Assembly (NCBI GenBank): GCA_036897095.1
Contig: JAYMSP010002952.1
Coordinates: 1-21,773, forward strand
Length of the DNA stretch: 21,773 nucleotides
DNA from: Plantago elongata
Lineage: Eukaryota; Streptophyta; Magnoliopsida; Lamiales; Plantaginaceae
Direction of reading: 5' to 3'
Part shown: piece by piece, positions 1 to 11,822 of the stretch
Position numbering within the stretch: position 1 is the first letter of the stretch
How the letters are laid out: each line of letters starts with the position of its first letter
The notes under the pieces: model-generated
The model's database searches: none
What the model was told of the DNA's origin: nothing
The model's input: only the letters and a program-made list of their open reading frames with translations
Program-made: the position numbers and the translations under genes

Positions 1-165
1 ACAACGTGGAACCCATCCCAAGTCTTGCCATTGCAGCTGTTAATGCTTGCTGAGACAACAGAAGCTCGACTTAGACAAGGAAAAGCAATGTCATCCAGGT
101 ACCATGAACTAAAAAGAATACGTACATACGCCTGTAACTGTAGAGATATGTACTGGAATATTTAA
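1..165 (+). other. Open reading frame running in from the left edge, possible 3' end of a gene
   Basis: Frame 1 is open from the first base to a TAA at 163-165 and codes for 54 residues, including the segment LLMLAETTEARLRQGKAMSS. The middle looks protein-like (acidic and basic residues mixed, no low complexity). A possible splice acceptor (attgcag, ending near 37) and a possible donor (CAG|GTACC near 100) could make 38-100 an internal exon rather than a terminal one. I do not recognise the family and nothing else in the window continues it. It may equally be a chance open frame at the contig edge. Confidence 0.2.
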
Positions 166-1726
166 ATTATTGTATTTTTCATAATAATAATTTATTAAAA
201 TAAGTATATAATAGACCATTCTTCCCCTTTACTGAAGGAGCTATAAAGGACACCTATAAATGGTACCCGATAAACCTTCTTAATAAATGGTTTTATAAAA
301 TTTATAAAAGATTAATGGAGTATGTTCGTTTTATAAGGTCACTTAAATAGCTTTAATCCCTTCGCACAAATATAGAATATACTCATTTATACTAGATTAC
401 TCTGTCTAATAATTTACTTGAGTACTAATTTTAGTAGGTAGTCACTTTCCCTTATGTAACCATTTACTCTATGAAGAGTTCTTTAAACGCTCTTTTATTG
501 ATGTATACTTTTACCTGCTAACCGATTTGATACATTGTCTAGCGAGTATTCTAAAATGAATCTCGAAGAAGGAATCACATGGGAAGGGGGTTCGAACTTA
601 CGAGATGGCCATAAAAGCCGAAAGATCAATCGAGCAGTATCTCGCAATTTCCCTCATCTTTTTCAAAAAGGCTGAAATTGAACACTCCTTCAGCGGTAAA
701 ATTGTATTTTTATTTTCGCAAAATCAAAATTCGTAAGGCTTTCAATTTCAGATTACACACGTTCACTGCTAATCAGTTAATTTCAAATCACACAATTAAT
801 GCACTAATATTTCAGGTAGCATATTTTCATTGTGTCAACCAAAGGAAAAGATGATACAACTACAGATTAAGCACTTCAAAAAAATCAGTTCACCCAAACG
901 AATTCAAGTAATAATTCAGTTAACTAATAGAATTTCATTCAGAAGGACCAACCAACTAAGGTATATAAATATAACTTATAAATATTAACGAGTTACAATA
1001 AATTTAAAAGTTCAATCTTGTAAGGAGTGAATTGATTATTTTCATTATTCTTTAGTATAGCTTCTGCGGATAGATGGAACTGTTTAGATTAATTATGCAT
1101 GCAAGACTTAATAAGTACAAAGTATTTTATATATTTATATATAAATGTACAGGAGATTTAAGAATTAAATGGTCGAAATAGGGTATATAGTTTGATGAGA
1201 AGAATACAAACATCTTCTTTAATTCAGGAGATCTTGGCAAGTATACTATATAAGAAATAGGGTAATAAATATTTTATATAGGAGAAGTTGTCAAGTAGTG
1301 AGATTGATCGAGAGATCTCTGCTTAGTTTTGTTGCTCCAGGAATATTGGACTCGACAGACTGCAAAAGGTTACTAGGAATAATGATATGTATATGTTCAT
1401 CTTAGCATATGGCCCCATATTTATAACACCACAATTTGGCATCTTCACAATTTATGAAACATAAGGAACATGACATTTTCACCACATGCGCTGTCAACTC
1501 CTAAGTATTAAAAAGTGATCCATAATGCAATTCTTTTAATTTAGTTTATTATAAAGGTTATGCGGAACGTTTACAAAATATGCTCAGTCTCCATTTGCTT
1601 AAAATTGTAGTACATATAGGTCCTTCCTTTCTCAATAACGTGTTTAATCTTAAATTTGGTAAGTATAATATAAAGAGTAAAATATATTGAAATAACGATT
1701 ACTGATTGAGTTCTAATGTTAAAAAT
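166..1726. other. AT-rich intergenic DNA, no gene seen
   Basis: Both strands are interrupted by frequent stops. The only structure I could pick out is a tRNA-like segment around 535-655, listed separately. No convincing exon, promoter or terminal repeat was seen in the rest. Confidence 0.6.
535..655 (-). mobile_element. tRNA-like SINE candidate
   Basis: On the minus strand there is a good pol III B-box-like motif, AAGTTCGAACCCCC (near 585-598). About 40 bases before it lies a weak A-box-like stretch, TGCTCGATTGATC (near 624-636). This order and spacing are those of tRNA-derived SINEs. No cloverleaf, A-rich tail or target duplication was found, so it is a candidate only. Confidence 0.3.
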
Positions 1727-1968
1727 TACTCCGTCCGTCTCGAATAATTTCATACATTTATCATTTTCATCCATTCCACAGAATGTTATACATTATTAAA
1801 GAAAGAAAATTTACTCCACCACTAATAAATAATAAACAATCTCAACTTTACATATAAATTACACATTTTACCACTAAAAATTATAATTTTCTTCATCTTT
1901 CTTATTTATTATTATTATTATTTTAATTTTTTATATAAAATTACGCGACGATCTTAACGTAGGAAGTA
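1727..1968. mobile_element. Stowaway-type MITE (Tc1/mariner derived), decayed right end
   Basis: The left end reads TA followed by CTCCGTCCGTCTCGAAT, close to the Stowaway consensus CTCCCTCCGTCCC with its TA target. The interior is A/T-rich and ends about 240 bp later in AACGTAGGAAGTA, which can be read as a degraded complement of the left terminus followed by TA. Length and internal composition fit Stowaway MITEs of eudicots. The right terminus has diverged, so its exact limit is less certain than the left. Confidence 0.6.
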
Positions 1969-3371
1969 AGGCTGCAACATTGTTGTGAGGCCGTTATATG
2001 TTATGGTGGTAGCTTATTTAGACAACAATAATAAGTTGATTTATATGATAGTGTAGCAGTGTACTGGTCTTATTTTTGCGCTTGGATGATCTAGGTTAAT
2101 ATTGGCTGTGGGACTGTCCTGGCTGCTTGACTTGCATGGCATAGTTGCATTGTAAACCAATATTCTATCTAGTTATAAGGGATTCCACTACACATGTTAG
2201 CTTAATTTCTCTACAGACGTTATGAACAACTTCCTCTTCTAACATAACTACACATCTATATATCTCTGTCAAAATAAGAGTTCTCCATATGAGTTTGGAC
2301 ATATCTCCTATTTGAATAATATTCAAAATCTTCACAATCTTGCAAACTCCAGACCACATACACTCTCTATCAGATTAGGATTTTATATCCCAACTCCTAA
2401 GTTCATGCGCTTTAAGAAAATTGAGCTCTAATTTTGGTCTTTGTGACAGAGCTGCTTCCATTAATTCCAGATATGGAGCTCTGTTTTGAGAGCTTTTACT
2501 TTCTGAAGGTGGAAGCTCCATTATTAAAGCTATGTTCTTCGACTGAAAATTTATTTAGTCCAATTTATTTCATTTCAACTCTGCTTAGTTATAATTTATA
2601 TTTTACTCCAAGTTCAGTTTAGTTCCCATTCAGTTCAGTTCCGTAAATTTCAATTAAAGAGAACAAATTCTAAATCGGAAACCCTGTTTTCGGAGCTGCC
2701 ATTATATCTGCCAATTACTCTTTCTAAATGAATTCATATACTAGAATAGTGACTGATGTTTCCAGGCAACAACTAAGAATTAAGCTTGACATTGTTACGA
2801 TCTCTAACTCAGAGAAGAAACAACGACCTAGTGATCTATGAATTTCAACTTGGCCTGGATGGGTGTAAGGTCGACTAATCGCATCATTCTCACAGCCACA
2901 CAATACTTAATCTACTCTGCAAATCGTACCACTCTTCATCTTCTTCACTTCCTGTGTTAGATATCTCATGAGCTCATAATCTCACATGTTTCAACAACTA
3001 TGTTTAGTACTAAAGTTTCTACTACTCATAACTTATTTCTGCTACTAGAAAACAACGACACGATTTCTCTATAGCAAAACCCAACTGCATATATAGTTCA
3101 CAGGGTATTCAGTTCCGTTCAGCACGTTGGAAGATTGGCACTAATTAGTTAGGTGTGTACAATTGGAACCTTTTTACTTCGATCAGACTGGAACCTCGAC
3201 TACTCTAAGAACTTTCTTGCAGTAGTTGGTCGATATTGCTTTTACCTAATGATTATCTATGAACAAGTAGCCCAAATTGTAAGTGTCAAAAGAGGCTGCT
3301 AATAATTGCCCAAACTAATTAAAGGCAAGGACTTGGACATAGTCCTGCAGTATGGGATTGATTGAAGAATC
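1969..3371. other. Intergenic DNA, with a possible MITE remnant
   Basis: No gene is supported; short open frames here lack recognisable protein character. The part from about 2430 to 2680 has repeated GAGCTC/GGAGCTC blocks followed by CAGTTCAGTTCC-type runs and AATTAAAGAGAACA. That composition resembles some short non-autonomous plant elements, but no terminal inverted repeat or target duplication could be established. Confidence 0.45.
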
Positions 3372-3750
3372 AAAAAGTATTGGGATTGATTGAAGATCAT
3401 TCTCTAGATTTTCACTGACAGAACAAGACACTCTCAATTAATTAAGTTTACTGTCTAAACTTTTCAGTCATTGAAATTAGGTAAATAGTACCGCAATCAG
3501 GTAAATGCCACTCCATACTACCAATCGGATTAAATTGAGGTATGGTAAGGAAGAATTAAAAAGTATGGGATTGATTGAAGATCATTCTGTAGATTTTCAC
3601 GAACAAGACACTCCCAATCAATCAAGTCTACTGCCTATACTTTTCAGTCATTGCAATGAGGTAAATAGTACCGCAATCAGGTAAATGTCACTCCGTACTA
3701 CCAATCAAATTAAATTGAGGTATGGTAAGGAAGAATTAAAAAGTATGGGA
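3372..3750. repeat. Tandem duplication of a ~183-bp unit
   Basis: Unit 1 runs 3372-3557 and unit 2 runs 3558-3737. Both begin AAAAAGTAT(T)GGGATTGATTG, share the central block GGTAAATAGTACCGCAATC and end GGTATGGTAAGGAAGAATT. A third copy starts at 3738 but stops after about 13 bases. The units differ by scattered substitutions and small gaps, so the duplication is not very recent. A related block lies at about 6576-6700. Confidence 0.85.
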
Positions 3751-3790
3751 CTTGTACTATCACAATGTTTCGGGACTTGTACTATCACAA
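3747..3790. repeat. 25-bp-spaced direct repeat
   Basis: The 19-mer GGGACTTGTACTATCACAA occurs at 3747-3765 and again at 3772-3790 with no mismatch, right after the larger tandem duplication. It looks like a local replication-slippage product. Confidence 0.9.
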
Positions 3791-4099
3791 CACCATAACA
3801 CCATCAGTGTTCCAGTTGGAATATGGGCTGTTATAAGATTTTAGACAAAATTTTGGTATGTATTTCTTTCAGTATTCATTAGTCTTCAAAAAAAGTATTC
3901 CTCAAGTTCACAAGTCTAACTTTTCCATGTGAAATGTAACATTTCTAGTGTGTAGATCATGTATAGTTTAGCTTCTTTCAAAAATCTTAAATTTTTCATT
4001 TCAGATGTATGTTCATTCTGATGCATTGTCATTTAAATATGCACTAGGAGTTTATGAGATTATAGAGAATGTGCAATTTTGCAGGATAACATTGAAATA

Positions 4100-5196
4100 A
4101 ATTATAAATTATAATTGAATTATCTTAAATACAATTATAAATTATATATATAAAAATTCAATTTAAATTGAAATAATTCAATTTAAATTTTATATCAAAT
4201 AATTTGTTAAATTATGACAACCGTCATCTTCATTATAAATATCTCAAAATCATGTCAATAGTCATTTTAAAGCCAAACCAATCAAACATCCCCAAAAACT
4301 AGAATGACTTGTGATAAGTGACAACAAATCAATCTAAAATGCTTGATCATGATAGCACGAGTTAATTTTCAATAAATATGATTATCTATCCCTTTATGAC
4401 AAGAAGATTGCAAATAAGATAATTAAACTTGTATTACAAGTTTTCTACCGGCGGCTTTGTCGCGTTAAGGTTCATTAACTGTCTCATCCCAATTTCGACA
4501 GTGACACCTAACTAGCTTCAGCATCTACTGCCACGTGTAGACCTTTCATTGGCTTGACTATTGGGAGTACGGTTGTTTCGTGAAATAACAGAGCATGTGA
4601 AGCCATTTCCGGTTCTTTCTCGGTTTATTGCTACTCGCGGGTCCCTATACCTAATTTTAATTCTGTTTTACCCTTTTTACCTTTTTATTTACTTTTCACC
4701 CCTTTTCAAGTTTTTGTCCAGTTTGTAGCAAACTATTGTCACGAGAATGGGCAAGGATGTTAGGAGATAATACAAAATTGAAGAGGTGAAAAAAAGGCAA
4801 TGGTGTTAATGAGGTAGCAAGCTATTATGAGTTATTACTTGTCCGGTAATGTTTTGTTTCAACTATTATTGGTAATTACATATTTAATTATTTTATATAT
4901 CAAAGTTAAAGTATGTATAATAATGAATACAATATATGGCAGGGAGAGATGACATATATTACAATGTGATTACATTTTTCTTTTCACAAAATTTATTTCA
5001 TCAAATTACTATAATTTTAGTAATGAATATACATATTTACCAGTGAACACCTCCAAGGCTTCTCTTTCTTATTGACACATGTCACATTCACATTCATTAT
5101 TTTTCTTGTTTTTAAATTTTAGTTTTGTTCACATTAAAATGTTTATAACTTGAAAAATAAAAATGTAAAAAATAAATAAAAATCACCAACAATTTT
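4100..5196 (+). repeat. Dispersed ~1.1-kb repeat, copy 1
   Basis: This stretch is matched almost base for base by 14,710-15,856 in the same orientation. Shared landmarks, in order, are GACAACCGTCATCTTCATT, GATCATGATAGCACGAGTTA, GGCGGCTTTGTCGCGTTAAG, CACGTGTAGACCTTTCATTG and AATACAATATATGGCAGGGA. By eye, identity in the middle is a little over 90 percent. Copy 1 lacks about 30 bp just before the GGCGGCTTTG landmark (near 4450) and about 25 bp before GATCATGATAG. It has an extra AT-rich block near 4167-4187. I cannot assign it to a transposon class; it shows no long coding frame. The end falls at AATCACCAACAATTTT, after which the copies diverge. Confidence 0.85.
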
Positions 5197-5262
5197 GATA
5201 TTTAGTGTACAAACATTAGTGCAAATAAGTTGTACTTCAGGTGCTGTATATTTGATCATTGA

Positions 5263-5418
5263 GGGCTGATTGGTATAGAATTTGAATGGGTATTTGGATG
5301 GATTTTGGTGAAATTGTGTTTGGAATGGAATTGAAATGGGGTATTTAAAGTGTATTTTAGGCCAAATCACTGTTCATCGAGCCAAATGGACCGATTACAA
5401 TTGTATGGCAATCAGCCC
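5263..5418. mobile_element. Short MITE with GGGCTGATTG terminal inverted repeats
   Basis: The left end, GGGCTGATTGGTATA, is mirrored at the right end, whose complement is GGGCTGATTGCCATA. That gives about 15 bp of terminal inverted repeat around a 156-bp element with a G/T-rich interior. Such GGG-starting short repeats occur in PIF/Harbinger (Tourist-like) and some hAT MITEs. The flanks (TTGA on the left, TTAA on the right) do not give a clear target duplication, so the superfamily is open. It lies between the 1.1-kb repeat and the truncated F-box gene. Confidence 0.6.
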
Positions 5419-5563
5419 CTTAAATTACATGTGCACTTTTCACAAAATCTTATAGGATATTATTTATATATAACTCATTTGACGTGATTTATATTATAAA
5501 TAAAATCATTCAAAATATCAATCAATATGTTTGTTTCTCAAATGAAATAGACTCTTATGTAAT

Positions 5564-5923
5564 ATGAAAAAACATGTCAAGAACAATAACTACAAGCAAT
5601 TGTTGGACTATCAAGGGAAGCTTGGGTGCACAAGCCTGACGCAAGATGAAAGCCTCGTGGAATTATGGGTACTATTTGATACGAATAAAAATGAATGGGC
5701 AAAGAAGATGGTGATCAACTTGGAGAATGTGGAACCACATTATCCGTCTCCAACAGGTTACTACAATGCAGAGATAGCGGTTATGAAGTCGTTTGGAGAG
5801 TATGTTTTCTACAAGCTCCATGACACTCGGAACAGTGTGGTGAGAGTCCAAGAGGCGATAACAGCTCGAGAGATTTTCCAGTTTCGATTTGATTTAGAGC
5901 GTGTTAATCTCGGGCTAGAATGA
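5564..5923 (+). pseudogene. F-box protein gene fragment (F-box-associated C-terminal domain only)
   Basis: The 119-residue frame carries the hallmarks of the F-box-associated (FBA) substrate-binding domain of plant SCF ubiquitin ligase adaptors: YQGKLGCTSL, then ESLVELWVLFDTNKNEW, then SFGEYVFYKLHD. In the family these strands follow an N-terminal F-box, and whole proteins are usually about 350-400 residues. Here there is no F-box: the upstream kilobase holds a dispersed repeat and a MITE instead. The fragment is therefore probably a 5'-truncated relic, though the remaining frame is uninterrupted up to the TGA. The ATG at 5564 is just the first in frame. A short expressed FBA-only protein cannot be excluded. 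Confidence 0.7.
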
Positions 5924-6120
5924 GATGTTAGCTCTACTGATCGAAACCAACATTAGTGATAGACTGAAATTCAGATTACATCATTACTAGAAGTGAGAAA
6001 GATCCAAGAGTCCATTGAATTGAAGAAAATCTTACTTAAGAATTTGATGAGAAAAAATTTACGAGGATGTGCTGTGTTTCAACCAAAACAAAGAAAGAAA
6101 ACACAAAACTGTTTGCACTA

Positions 6121-6225
6121 TCTTCTTACACAGTCCTTCAACTCAACTCTGCTCCTTCTAACTTCACACAACACGTCTTCTTACACAGTCCTTCAACTCT
6201 GCTCCTTCTAACTTCACATAACACT
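6121..6225. repeat. Tandem duplication of a 50-55-bp pyrimidine-rich unit
   Basis: The unit starting TCTTCTTACACAGTCCTTCA lies at 6121-6175 and again at 6176-6225. The first copy has five extra bases (a doubled AACTC). Downstream of the F-box fragment; no coding role seen. Confidence 0.9.
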
Positions 6226-6886
6226 CAGGTTTGCAGTATCTTCTTCTAGATATGAATCTATAAAGACTCCTAAATTTCATAACTCACCCTATAATTCGTG
6301 ACAACTACATATACATATCAAGAAATAATGTGCATTGAGCGCATAGAGTTTCGCTAGTTTGGCATACTCAGTCCTCCTTTCAACCCAATCGGTAATTTAG
6401 CTTTGGCATACCCATCCCCTTGTAAGTAAGAAAAAGGTGAAGTCTATAATTATTTATTAATTTAATCTTCACGTAAAAAAGCTTGATTTCAAATTAAAAA
6501 ACACTTCATTTTATAGTAAAATTTATCAGTAAAGTATGCGGAGCTCAAAAAAAATAAAATCATAATGTTGAACTTGTGACAGTTGCCTAAACTTTACAAT
6601 CATTGCAATTAGGTAAATAGTACCACAATCAGATTACAGTCATTGCAATTAGATAAATAGTACCACAATCGGATAAATACCAATACGTACTCCCAATCTG
6701 CAATCCTAGTATTAGTAATAAAAACATTGTAACATGAGGTAAAACAGGTAAAATCAACTTAACAAAGTAATTGCCAGTATGACACCCAAACAGATTTGAA
6801 TTATCAAAACAATACTTTTGTGATATGTTTCCGAACTAAGATACACAATCAAAATATCCTAAAAAACTGCAATGGTAGCAAACGAA
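6226..6886. other. Intergenic DNA downstream of RPL14, with a small tandem repeat
   Basis: No gene seen. At 6596-6675 a 40-bp unit containing CATTGCAATTAG.TAAATAGTACCACAATC is present twice in tandem. The same words (CATTGCAAT, GGTAAATAGTACCGCAATC) make up the centre of the tandem units at 3372-3737, so this is a diverged relative. The last ~150 bases probably include the RPL14 3' untranslated region. Confidence 0.6.
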
Positions 6887-8549
<1,663 letters not shown>

Positions 8550-8614
8550 TTTCGCTTCCCGATTGGTAGAGCCGGTAGGGAGAGAATGAAGAAGAAGAAG
8601 AAGTGAGATAGATA

Positions 8615-8725
8615 GTGTATATTAGGGTTTACAGGTCTAGGGTTTCTAGTTTAATATTTGGGCTTTGAATTGTTAAGCCCACAAAGTAAATCTATCTACT
8701 ATTCTAATTGATGGACTTGGGCCAG
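8615..8725 (-). promoter_or_regulatory. RPL14 promoter with telo-boxes and site II elements
   Basis: Read on the minus strand, two telo-box motifs (AAACCCTAA-type) sit just upstream of the RPL14 start: one at 8631-8622 (TAAACCCTAA) and one at 8646-8637 (GAAACCCTAG). Further up are site II-type TGGGCY motifs at 8664-8659, 8681-8676 and 8723-8718, in either orientation. Telo-boxes combined with site II elements are the known signature of plant ribosomal-protein and other growth-linked promoters, where TCP and telo-box-binding factors act. A GAA/TTC-rich stretch at 8588-8603 probably lies in the 5' leader. Confidence 0.8.
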
Positions 8726-8749
8726 TCCAGTGTGGTTGCACAATTATGA

Positions 8750-9770
8750 GAGGTTCACATTGGACTGAGGGAGCATGTTATGAGTTCAATTTTATTTATT
8801 AAGTTTGAATTCATATTCTCGAATTTTACAATTTTGATAAATTGAATAATATGTCCGTCGGATCGATTTAATATGATTGTAATATTGATATTTTAACAAA
8901 TAAAAAGATTTCTTAAAGTTTGCAGACTTTTAAAAATTGCTCCGGGCTGCTTCTATTTGTGTTTGCTTGAAAACTATGAAAAATCATTTATAAAGTGTTA
9001 AAATAGCGCAAGTTATAAGATTCATAAAGTAATTTTTTTAAATGTAGTCTTTATTTCACATTATTATAGACTATTCAATTAGTTAATTTACCATTGACTA
9101 TATAGGTCATCTAATATTGACAATTAACCATAGCTCTTGTCCGTCTGTGATGTTTGATCGATCGGGTCAATCTCATTTACCATAGGCATATGGAACTATG
9201 AAAGCATTATTGGTCCAATGCAATTAGAGGACATGCTATTCATAACGAACATTATACTATGTTAAACAATCGCATCAAACTCTGTACCTTTCTTGCTCTA
9301 CAATAGTGTTTTCTAATTTTGTTGACTTAATTATTTCTCTAGTTTGTCGGCAAATACTTGTGCTGTTGTACAATCCATTAAAATCACTAGTGGAATTCTA
9401 TATTTAGCTCATTGTCTTGTGTTTTTGAGTGAAATTCTTAATCATAACAGATTTCATATGCAACATAAATTTAGACCTTTACTCTTAACGGGGCATCAGG
9501 AACAAGAGTTGATCAGTGCCATTGAATTTGTTGAAAGTTTTTTCTTTAACACCATTTTGCCTACCATTGTGTGAGTCTTTTCTTTCTCCACACATATTTT
9601 CACAAACACACTGCTACCTAATTTCTTCTCTTATTCATATTAGGCCAGCAATTACTCTCCTAAACTTGAAGAAACTACCAAAAAGAAGCCATCTTTAGCA
9701 CAAGGTGGCATTGTCTTTACTTAAAAAGGATTTTTTGGTTTCTTGATCACTCTGAGAAGAAGTTACCGAC
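8750..9770. other. Intergenic DNA between the divergent RPL14 and RIC genes
   Basis: No protein-coding gene is supported; the open frames here are short and without family features. The right-hand part must hold the RIC promoter and 5' leader, but I could not identify a clear TATA box or transcription start. Confidence 0.55.
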
Positions 9771-10826
9771 ATGTCTACCAAAATGAAAGGCCTTTTAAAG
9801 GGGCTAAGATACATTTCCCAAATATTCGGTACCTGCGTTTAATCATTATTCGTCTTTACATCATATGGTCATTATCATTAGTTTCTTGATTATTCGAAAA
9901 CAACATCAAACACTGTTTTGTACAGATGAGGAGGATACAGATCAAGAAATCCAGATCGGCTATCCCACGGATGTGAAGCATGTTGCTCATATAGGTTCTG
10001 ATGGACCATCTGATGTACATGACACGCCAAGCTGGGTATTAACTTGATTCAAATGAATAAAAGTTTGCATTTTGCTTCTTTTGTCTTTCTAATTTTGATG
10101 TCAAGACGGTTAATGTGGAAAAGGAGATGTTTAGTTTGGCCATGTGCTGTTTTTATGCAGATGAAAGAGTTTAAATCAGAGACAGAACAAGTCCAGGCTT
10201 CATCAACACGTTCTCTAAGAGAGGACCGTGGAATCAAATCAGGTTCTGGATTCCATCCTATCCATTTGTTCATAAATTTTAAATATAAACCGAGTTTGTT
10301 AGGCCTTGCACAAATTCACAAATGTTGTGTTCACGTTTTTCTGTATTGATGTTTGAATGCCGATGTGGTTTGTCTCGCAGAGTTGAGAGGTAGCAAATCG
10401 CAAAAACCCGAAGGTCTCCCTGATTTACCAAGATCCTCTAGGCGCAATTTAATGCCTGATAAAAGCGAATGTGACTCACCATTGAAGAAAGAATCCAAAT
10501 CGAAACAATCAAGAAGACAAAATTCCAAGGAGTATTCTGAAGGTGGTGCTAAATCCACAAGAAAGATGCAGGACGCAAGCATGACGAATGTCATTTCACC
10601 TTCCGGGGAGCTGTCAGAAGTGCCCAAGAAAATGCGCAGAAAGAAATCAAAGGAACTAAGTAGCGGTGGTGGTGGATCTTCAAAATTGCGTTTGAAAGGG
10701 GATACTAACAATGGCTCTTCCAGCTCCAACTATTTGGAAAATGGCTCTGCCTCTAAGGCCATACTGCAGACGTCTGAGACCCATCAAGCGAATCCTATTC
10801 CAAATTTAGATGGGGACTACAGATGA
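9771..10826 (+). CDS. ROP-interactive CRIB motif-containing protein (RIC), four exons
   Basis: RIC proteins are plant-specific effectors that bind active ROP (Rho-of-plants) GTPases at the plasma membrane and steer actin, microtubules and polar growth. Coding exons are 9771-9828, 9926-10035, 10161-10242 and 10381-10826. All junctions are GT-AG and in phase, giving 231 residues. Exon 1 codes for the typical start KGLLKGLRYISQIF. Exon 2 holds the CRIB motif, IGYPTDVKHVAHIG (residues 30-43), with the H..H core. SWMKEF across the exon 2/3 junction is also family-typical. The rest is Ser/Lys-rich and basic (KKMRRKKSKE), of low conservation, as in other RICs. The N-terminus and position suggest a RIC6/RIC7-type member, but the subgroup is inferred. 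It converges with the LRR gene; the region downstream probably includes its 3' UTR. Confidence 0.92.
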
Positions 10827-11567
10827 TCGCATAAAACATAGTTATGTTCTTCTTTTTCTTCTCTTATTACTATAATTTTGGTTGCATATACTAAGTTTTG
10901 GCATAGGTAGCTAGCTGCACCTCTCATGCAAATCCGCCATGGATCTTGGTGCTTGGAAGCACATTGTTGAGATTCAGAAGAGTAGTGCTAGTTCCCTCAG
11001 GTGTTCAAAGATTGGCACATAATCTAAAATACCAGGTAGCGCTACTTCTTCGCGTTTTTATGACTTATAAGTCATATTTAGTGTTCGTAAATGTACCTCG
11101 TCACTTTTACTTATTACTTCAAACGATAACTCGGTGAATTGATTTTAAGCTCTGTTGTATGACAGTAGAAGATAATCTTAGTCCCGTGCACTGTATAATG
11201 GGACCAAAAATTTACGATGGGATGATTGAATTTGCTGAATTCATTGATGTGATCATCTTGAATGCCACAAAATCATCTGCTGATTTCTGATAATTGGTCA
11301 TTATTAGTATATTTGTCAATTTTGTCCTTGTGCATATAGATATTCATGTCCAGTCCCCTTCAATCCAGAAATAGGTGATAAACTAGAATAAAGAAGCATC
11401 ATCATAAATTAATACACAGGGCATTGTTTCAGTAAAAAGTATAGTAGAATGGGAAAACGTGAACAACTTTTATCACAATTGACAAAAGCACAACAATGAA
11501 AGATCAGTAGGATGATATAGACAAACTTTGTATAATTTAGACTCGTAAGCATCACTAAACATTACCT
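10827..11567. other. Intergenic region 3' of the RIC gene
   Basis: Contains the RIC 3' untranslated region and spacer. A 63-codon open frame at 10,946-11,137 has no recognisable features. No transposon ends were found here. Confidence 0.55.
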
Positions 11568-11703
11568 ATCCAAAGTTCAAAATGTGTTTTTGTTTTATTG
11601 ATTTATCACCGGTATACATTACGTGCAACAACTCCGGCTCCGGGGGATTAATGCCGGACACGGCTCTACCAGTTGAGATTTTTACATCCAAAGTTCAAAA
11701 TGT
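11568..11703 (-). mobile_element. SINE (about 100 bp) flanked by 18-bp target-site duplications
   Basis: The direct repeat ATCCAAAGTTCAAAATGT occurs at 11,568-11,585 and 11,686-11,703 without mismatch and brackets exactly 100 bp. Read on the minus strand the insert begins with a tRNA-like start, CTCAACTGGTAGAGCCGTGT (a strong pol III A-box). It continues through a GC-rich body and ends in an A-rich tail, AATAAAACAAAAAC, directly before the second target copy. Long perfect target duplications plus a 3' A-rich tail are the signature of LINE-machinery retroposition. A canonical B-box is not obvious, so it may be internally shortened or a small tRNA-derived family. It sits in the convergent gap between RIC and the LRR gene, 120 bp beyond the LRR stop codon. 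Confidence 0.85.
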
Positions 11704-11822
11704 CAATACTCACCCAGTAGGCATTTTTACACAATCTCAGCTATCAAGTACTATCATGTTTATCACATCTATGACCTACCTAACCTGGTCATTTCAAAAA
11801 CAAAAAAGAGTCCTAATTTATT

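Noticed and set aside
2430-2680. Possible hAT-type MITE
   Set aside because: Suggestive internal words only; no matching terminal inverted repeats or 8-bp target duplication found.
9344-9698. Two short open frames upstream of RIC
   Set aside because: No family features, no splice link to RIC exon 1 could be shown, and composition is that of non-coding DNA.
10331-10729. Minus-strand 132-residue open frame
   Set aside because: Antisense to the RIC last exon; the plus-strand gene with splice sites and CRIB motif explains the region.
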